Below the pieces are notes generated by a model. It did no database searches, was not told the origin of the DNA, and worked only from the letters and a program-made list of their open reading frames with translations. A program made the translations under genes and the position numbers. DNA of 15,640 nt from an uncultured Coriobacteriaceae bacterium (GTDB lineage: Bacteria; Actinomycetota; Coriobacteriia; Coriobacteriales; QAMH01), in NCBI GenBank assembly GCA_902796975.1, contig CADBRF010000118.1, forward strand, positions 1 through 15,640. Reading direction: 5' to 3'. Below, piece by piece: positions 13,394 through 15,640 of this stretch. Each line of letters opens with the position of its first letter. The first letter of the stretch is position 1.

Positions 13394-14209
13394 CTATTTC
13401 TCCCAGCTGATAAAAGCCCACGAGGTCACACGCATATGATCATATTTCCATCCCTGCTTGCCATCGGCCGTTTGCGTAGGAATCATATGATTCTCGGTAT
13501 AAGCCTCCAGCATGCTGTGCTGTTCGGTAGTGACTTCATAAATCGTGGCGAACTTCTCCACAGCCTCTTCTTTGGACGCATATACATCAGAGCGTTCGCT
13601 CCGAATGTACGTGAGCTCGGGCTCGATACCCATATCGAAGAGGATATTCATGGCAAAAATGTAATCGGGAATCGTATCAATGACGATGCCCATAGCTTTG
13701 CCTATAACCGGATCATGACGAGGAGAGCTGCTTGTGGCAAGGGTAAGACATACGCGCCGGCGTGCCATACTGTTGAGCTTGCTCAGTGCGGCAAGCATAT
13801 CATCGGTGGCAATTGAGCGAGAGGCAACGGCAACATCGCACACCGGAATGCCAGAATTCGCAAAATCATCCTTCCAAGCGAGCGTGTGCGAATGTATGAA
13901 CCCGCTTGCGCCTTCAAGCTCTGCTCGTTTCATCATCAGTTTAAGCATATTCGTGGAAAAATCGGCTGCTTCTACCACATGGCCTTCTCGTGCGAGTGGA
14001 AGAGCAAGCGTGCCGGAACCACAGCCCATGTCGAAGACAGTCTCCCCAGGCTGAATACCAGCGAGCTTAAGAAATGTCTTGGCATAAGGAGAAGTTCCCG
14101 CGGTTTTAGCAAAACTCGGGGCGCGCATGTTCCAGTAGTCAGCATCATCCGCGTGGCGCCGTTTGGCTTGTTCGCGTTTCCATGCCTCTCCCCAGTCAAA
14201 ACCCATCAT
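13394..14209 (-). CDS. SAM-dependent methyltransferase, class I
   Basis: A 271-residue soluble protein with a Rossmann-type methyltransferase core. Motif I is ETVFDMGCGSGTLALPLA (56-73). The acidic residue ending the second strand lies in VVEAADFSTNML (78-89), and CDVAVASRSI supplies the post-motif strand. The N-terminal stretch (FDWGEAWKREQAKRRHADDADYWNMRAPSF) is the helical cap common in this group, often annotated generically as class I methyltransferase. The C-terminal part (about 165-271) is less conserved and contains Trp and Tyr that may shape the substrate site. Substrate cannot be assigned. Two ATGs are adjacent (14209 and 14206); AGGAG lies nine bases before the first. The preceding gene on the same strand ends 90 bases away. 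Confidence 0.88.
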   Translation of the reverse strand: MMGFDWGEAWKREQAKRRHADDADYWNMRAPSFAKTAGTSPYAKTFLKLAGIQPGETVFDMGCGSGTLALPLAREGHVVEAADFSTNMLKLMMKRAELEGASGFIHSHTLAWKDDFANSGIPVCDVAVASRSIATDDMLAALSKLNSMARRRVCLTLATSSSPRHDPVIGKAMGIVIDTIPDYIFAMNILFDMGIEPELTYIRSERSDVYASKEEAVEKFATIYEVTTEQHSMLEAYTENHMIPTQTADGKQGWKYDHMRVTSWAFISWEK

Positions 14210-14299
14210 GGAAATTAGCTCCTATCGACTGAACCTGCATCGCATGGTAATCAAGCTACAAAAAGCGCCCGCAGTATGCAGACACTTTTGAGACCCTGT

Positions 14300-14770
14300 C
14301 TACTCCTGAGAAGCTGCTTCGCGTTCCTTGGCCTTTTTCACCTGCTCCATATCGAAGAACTGGGCTCCGTTTTGGATAAATGCAGGCTGATTGACGAATT
14401 TTGCCTTGCCGTCTTCCCCAACTTCATAGATAAGACCGATAACGAGAGAATGATCCATATCGCGATTACCGGCTTCAACAAGAACGGCGTCGATCTGGCC
14501 TTGGTTGCTGTTGAGAAAGCCGTCGTAGCACAGGCCATAATCCGTTGCCACATCGCTAGCTGCGCGAATAGCATCCTCTGCCTTGCGGCGCGATGCCACA
14601 ACATCCTCGCCGGGGAACTCCTCAATATACATGTCGTCGCCCTTGACAATAACACTGAAGGGCACGACACCCGAGCCGTCCTCAATTTTCATTCTTGCCT
14701 CGCCGAGGCAGTAGGCAACAACCTTAGCGAGAGTTTCGCTCATTTCGAGCGTTCCGCTTTCTCCAGCCAT
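14300..14770 (-). CDS. Conserved-looking hypothetical protein, soluble, 156 aa
   Basis: I do not recognise the family. The product is an acidic alpha/beta-looking protein without signal peptide or membrane segment. A helix (about 10-27) is followed by GVVPFSVIVKGDDMYIEEFPG (35-54), which looks like two beta strands, a long helix ASRRKAEDAIRAASDVA (59-75), and then strands QIDAVLVEAG and SLVIGLIYEV (about 92-117). The tail (MEQVKKAKEREAASQE) is charged and helical. The frame is open back to 14848, but the ATG at 14770 has GGAGG four bases upstream and starts the globular part. It is followed by the methyltransferase gene 90 bases downstream on the same strand, and the two may be cotranscribed. 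Confidence 0.75.
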   Translation of the reverse strand: MAGESGTLEMSETLAKVVAYCLGEARMKIEDGSGVVPFSVIVKGDDMYIEEFPGEDVVASRRKAEDAIRAASDVATDYGLCYDGFLNSNQGQIDAVLVEAGNRDMDHSLVIGLIYEVGEDGKAKFVNQPAFIQNGAQFFDMEQVKKAKEREAASQE

Positions 14771-14879
14771 TTGTCCTCCAAGATGGTTGAAACACTTCCA
14801 ATACTGGGAATAGTAGCAAAGACCAACAGCGTTTCGCTCCTTTGTCATTGTCCAGTTTCTTCAACGCTCAAAGTTTTCA

Positions 14880-14893
14880 ATACTATTTAGTAT
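14880..14893. promoter_or_regulatory. Perfect 6-2-6 palindrome, possible operator
   Basis: ATACTA-TT-TAGTAT is a perfect inverted repeat in the AT-rich gap (14771-15053) between the hypothetical gene and tRNA-Ser. It lies 110 bases before the hypothetical gene's ATG. The gap otherwise holds only the tRNA-Ser -10 element. Its role is unknown. Confidence 0.3.
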
Positions 14894-15018
14894 GAGCTGA
14901 TGTCCTGTTCTAATGATTGGTTCGTATTCCTGCTTCGTCCGTACGAATCTACTCCCGTGGCACCGTGAGCAAATGCCAATTAGCGGGGGTATATCTCGCG
15001 TGTTCAACATCCTTGCGC

Positions 15019-15024
15019 TATAAT
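15019..15024 (+). promoter_or_regulatory. -10 element of tRNA-Ser
   Basis: A perfect TATAAT lies about 30 bases upstream of the tRNA-Ser 5' end, which places the start site near 15031. No convincing -35 was seen at 16-18 base spacing. Confidence 0.55.
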
Positions 15025-15053
15025 GCGCTTCACGCCTGCAAAGGCCGTCTCGC

Positions 15054-15146
15054 GGAGGGGTGGCAGAGTGGTTGAATGCGGCGGTCTCGAAAACCGTTTA
15101 CCCGGTATTCCCGGGTACGAGGGTTCGAATCCCTCCTCCTCCGCCA
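15054..15146 (+). tRNA. tRNA-Ser, anticodon CGA
   Basis: A class II tRNA of 93 bases. Acceptor GGAGGGG pairs with CTCCTCC (one G-T wobble), discriminator G and encoded CCA follow. The D-arm has GGCAGAGTGGTTGAATGC, the anticodon loop CTCGAAA gives CGA (serine, reading UCG), the variable arm is long (CCCGG...CCGGG, typical of Ser), and the T-arm is GAGGG-TTCGAAT-CCCTC. A run of six T follows directly and may help end transcription. The transporter gene starts 28 bases downstream on the same strand. Confidence 0.97.
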
Positions 15147-15174
15147 TTTTTTCTTCGCATTCCAGGAGCAGTAG

Positions 15175-15640
15175 TTGACTCAGATGGACGCGCATAGCCG
15201 CAAGGAGCTTTGGGAAACCCGCGCGTTCAAAATATGGTCAATTGTGGGTATCTGCGTTCTTGCCTTCATAGCAATTAAAGTCTGTGAAATCGTCTGGCAG
15301 GCAGTTGCAACGATCATACTGACTGCAATTATTGTTTTTCTCTGCCATGGTGTTGTAGAGAGCTTTTGCAAGAAAGGCATGAACCGCATTCTGGCTACAA
15401 CAATTGCCGTAGTTGGACTCTTACTTATCATCATTGCCTTTGTACTTTCAATCATTCCAACCATTGGTGGACAGTTCGCGAGCTTTCTCTCCAATCTCCC
15501 GGGCTATATTTCGAGCGCCCAAAATTTCGTCAGTTCCGATGCTCTGGGGCTCTCCGATGTGGACGTCAGCCGTTTTTCCTCCTTCTTCACCGAGCTCGGA
15601 AGCGGTCTCCAGAAGCGCGGAGCAGAGGTTGTGGAAAACA
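15175..15640 (+). CDS. AI-2E (TqsA/PerM) family transporter, N-terminal part, runs off the window
   Basis: About 155 residues are visible before the edge of the window. Three membrane segments can be seen: IWSIVGICVLAFIAIKV, then AVATIILTAIIVFLCHGVVE, then ATTIAVVGLLLIIIAFVLSI followed by PTIGGQFASFLSNLPGYIS. This helix-helix-helix start with the IPTIGGQ...LPGY linker is characteristic of the AI-2E/PerM family, whose members are about 350-450 residues; the missing part would hold the other membrane segments. Members transport varied small molecules, and autoinducer-2 should not be assumed. I choose the TTG at 15175: AGGAG lies six bases before it, while the in-frame ATG three codons later (15184) has the same site 15 bases away, too far. 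A stop codon (TAG, 15172) lies directly upstream of the TTG. Confidence 0.85.
   Translation, partial: MTQMDAHSRKELWETRAFKIWSIVGICVLAFIAIKVCEIVWQAVATIILTAIIVFLCHGVVESFCKKGMNRILATTIAVVGLLLIIIAFVLSIIPTIGGQFASFLSNLPGYISSAQNFVSSDALGLSDVDVSRFSSFFTELGSGLQKRGAEVVEN

Noticed and set aside
15004..15195. Minus-strand frame of 63 codons over tRNA-Ser (contains MAEEEGFEPSYPG)
   Set aside because: This is the well-known spurious translation of the antisense strand of a tRNA-Ser gene; it overlaps the tRNA completely and is not a protein gene.

Overview
This window reads as ordinary chromosome from a mid-to-high GC Gram-positive actinobacterium, most likely of class Coriobacteriia (Olsenella/Collinsella/Eggerthella relatives). 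This is inference from gene content and protein style: a T-box-like leader that appears to work at the ribosome binding site, as in actinobacteria; an anchored protein with tandem NEAT-like repeats; VanZ and BaiN-family proteins; and a LicA/LicB-type choline module. No phage, plasmid, IS element, rRNA or CRISPR array was seen.

Layout. 1-0.9 kb: a small hypothetical gene (+) converges on a VanZ-family membrane protein gene (-). 1.1-3.3 kb: a near-consensus promoter drives a choline kinase and a DMT-family permease (lic1-like pair), closed by a strong intrinsic terminator. 3.3-3.6 kb holds a truncated PIN-domain remnant. 3.6-5.9 kb is ilvBN (-), the two subunits of acetolactate synthase, tightly coupled. 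5.86-6.16 kb is the ilvBN leader, with the layout of a T-box riboswitch and a hairpin that would mask the ilvB Shine-Dalgarno sequence. 6.2-8.9 kb: a divergent promoter with an operator-like palindrome drives an overlapping three-gene operon of ABC ATPase, ABC-2 permease and a secreted, membrane-anchored protein with two NEAT-like repeats. 9.0-12.1 kb (-) carries asd, a CYTH-domain phosphohydrolase and a BaiN/HI0933-type flavoprotein. A long imperfect hairpin sits between the flavoprotein and a divergent hypothetical gene (12.35-13.13 kb, +). Then come a bidirectional terminator, tRNA-Glu (-), a SAM methyltransferase (-), a small hypothetical gene (-), tRNA-Ser(CGA) (+) and the start of an AI-2E/PerM-family transporter that runs off the window.

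How it fits together. ilvBN and asd commit carbon to branched-chain and aspartate-family amino acids; the ilv leader probably senses aminoacylation of a tRNA. The lic pair would import choline and phosphorylate it; the cytidylyltransferase and phosphocholine transferase needed to put it on the cell surface are not here. The ABC-2/NEAT-like operon is the best candidate for an undescribed system: an exporter-type ABC complex made together with a surface-anchored ligand-binding-like protein. The most notable regulatory oddity is that the ilv leader keeps the T-box stem I and stem III landmarks, but no canonical UGGN tRNA-end-binding sequence is visible where one is expected.
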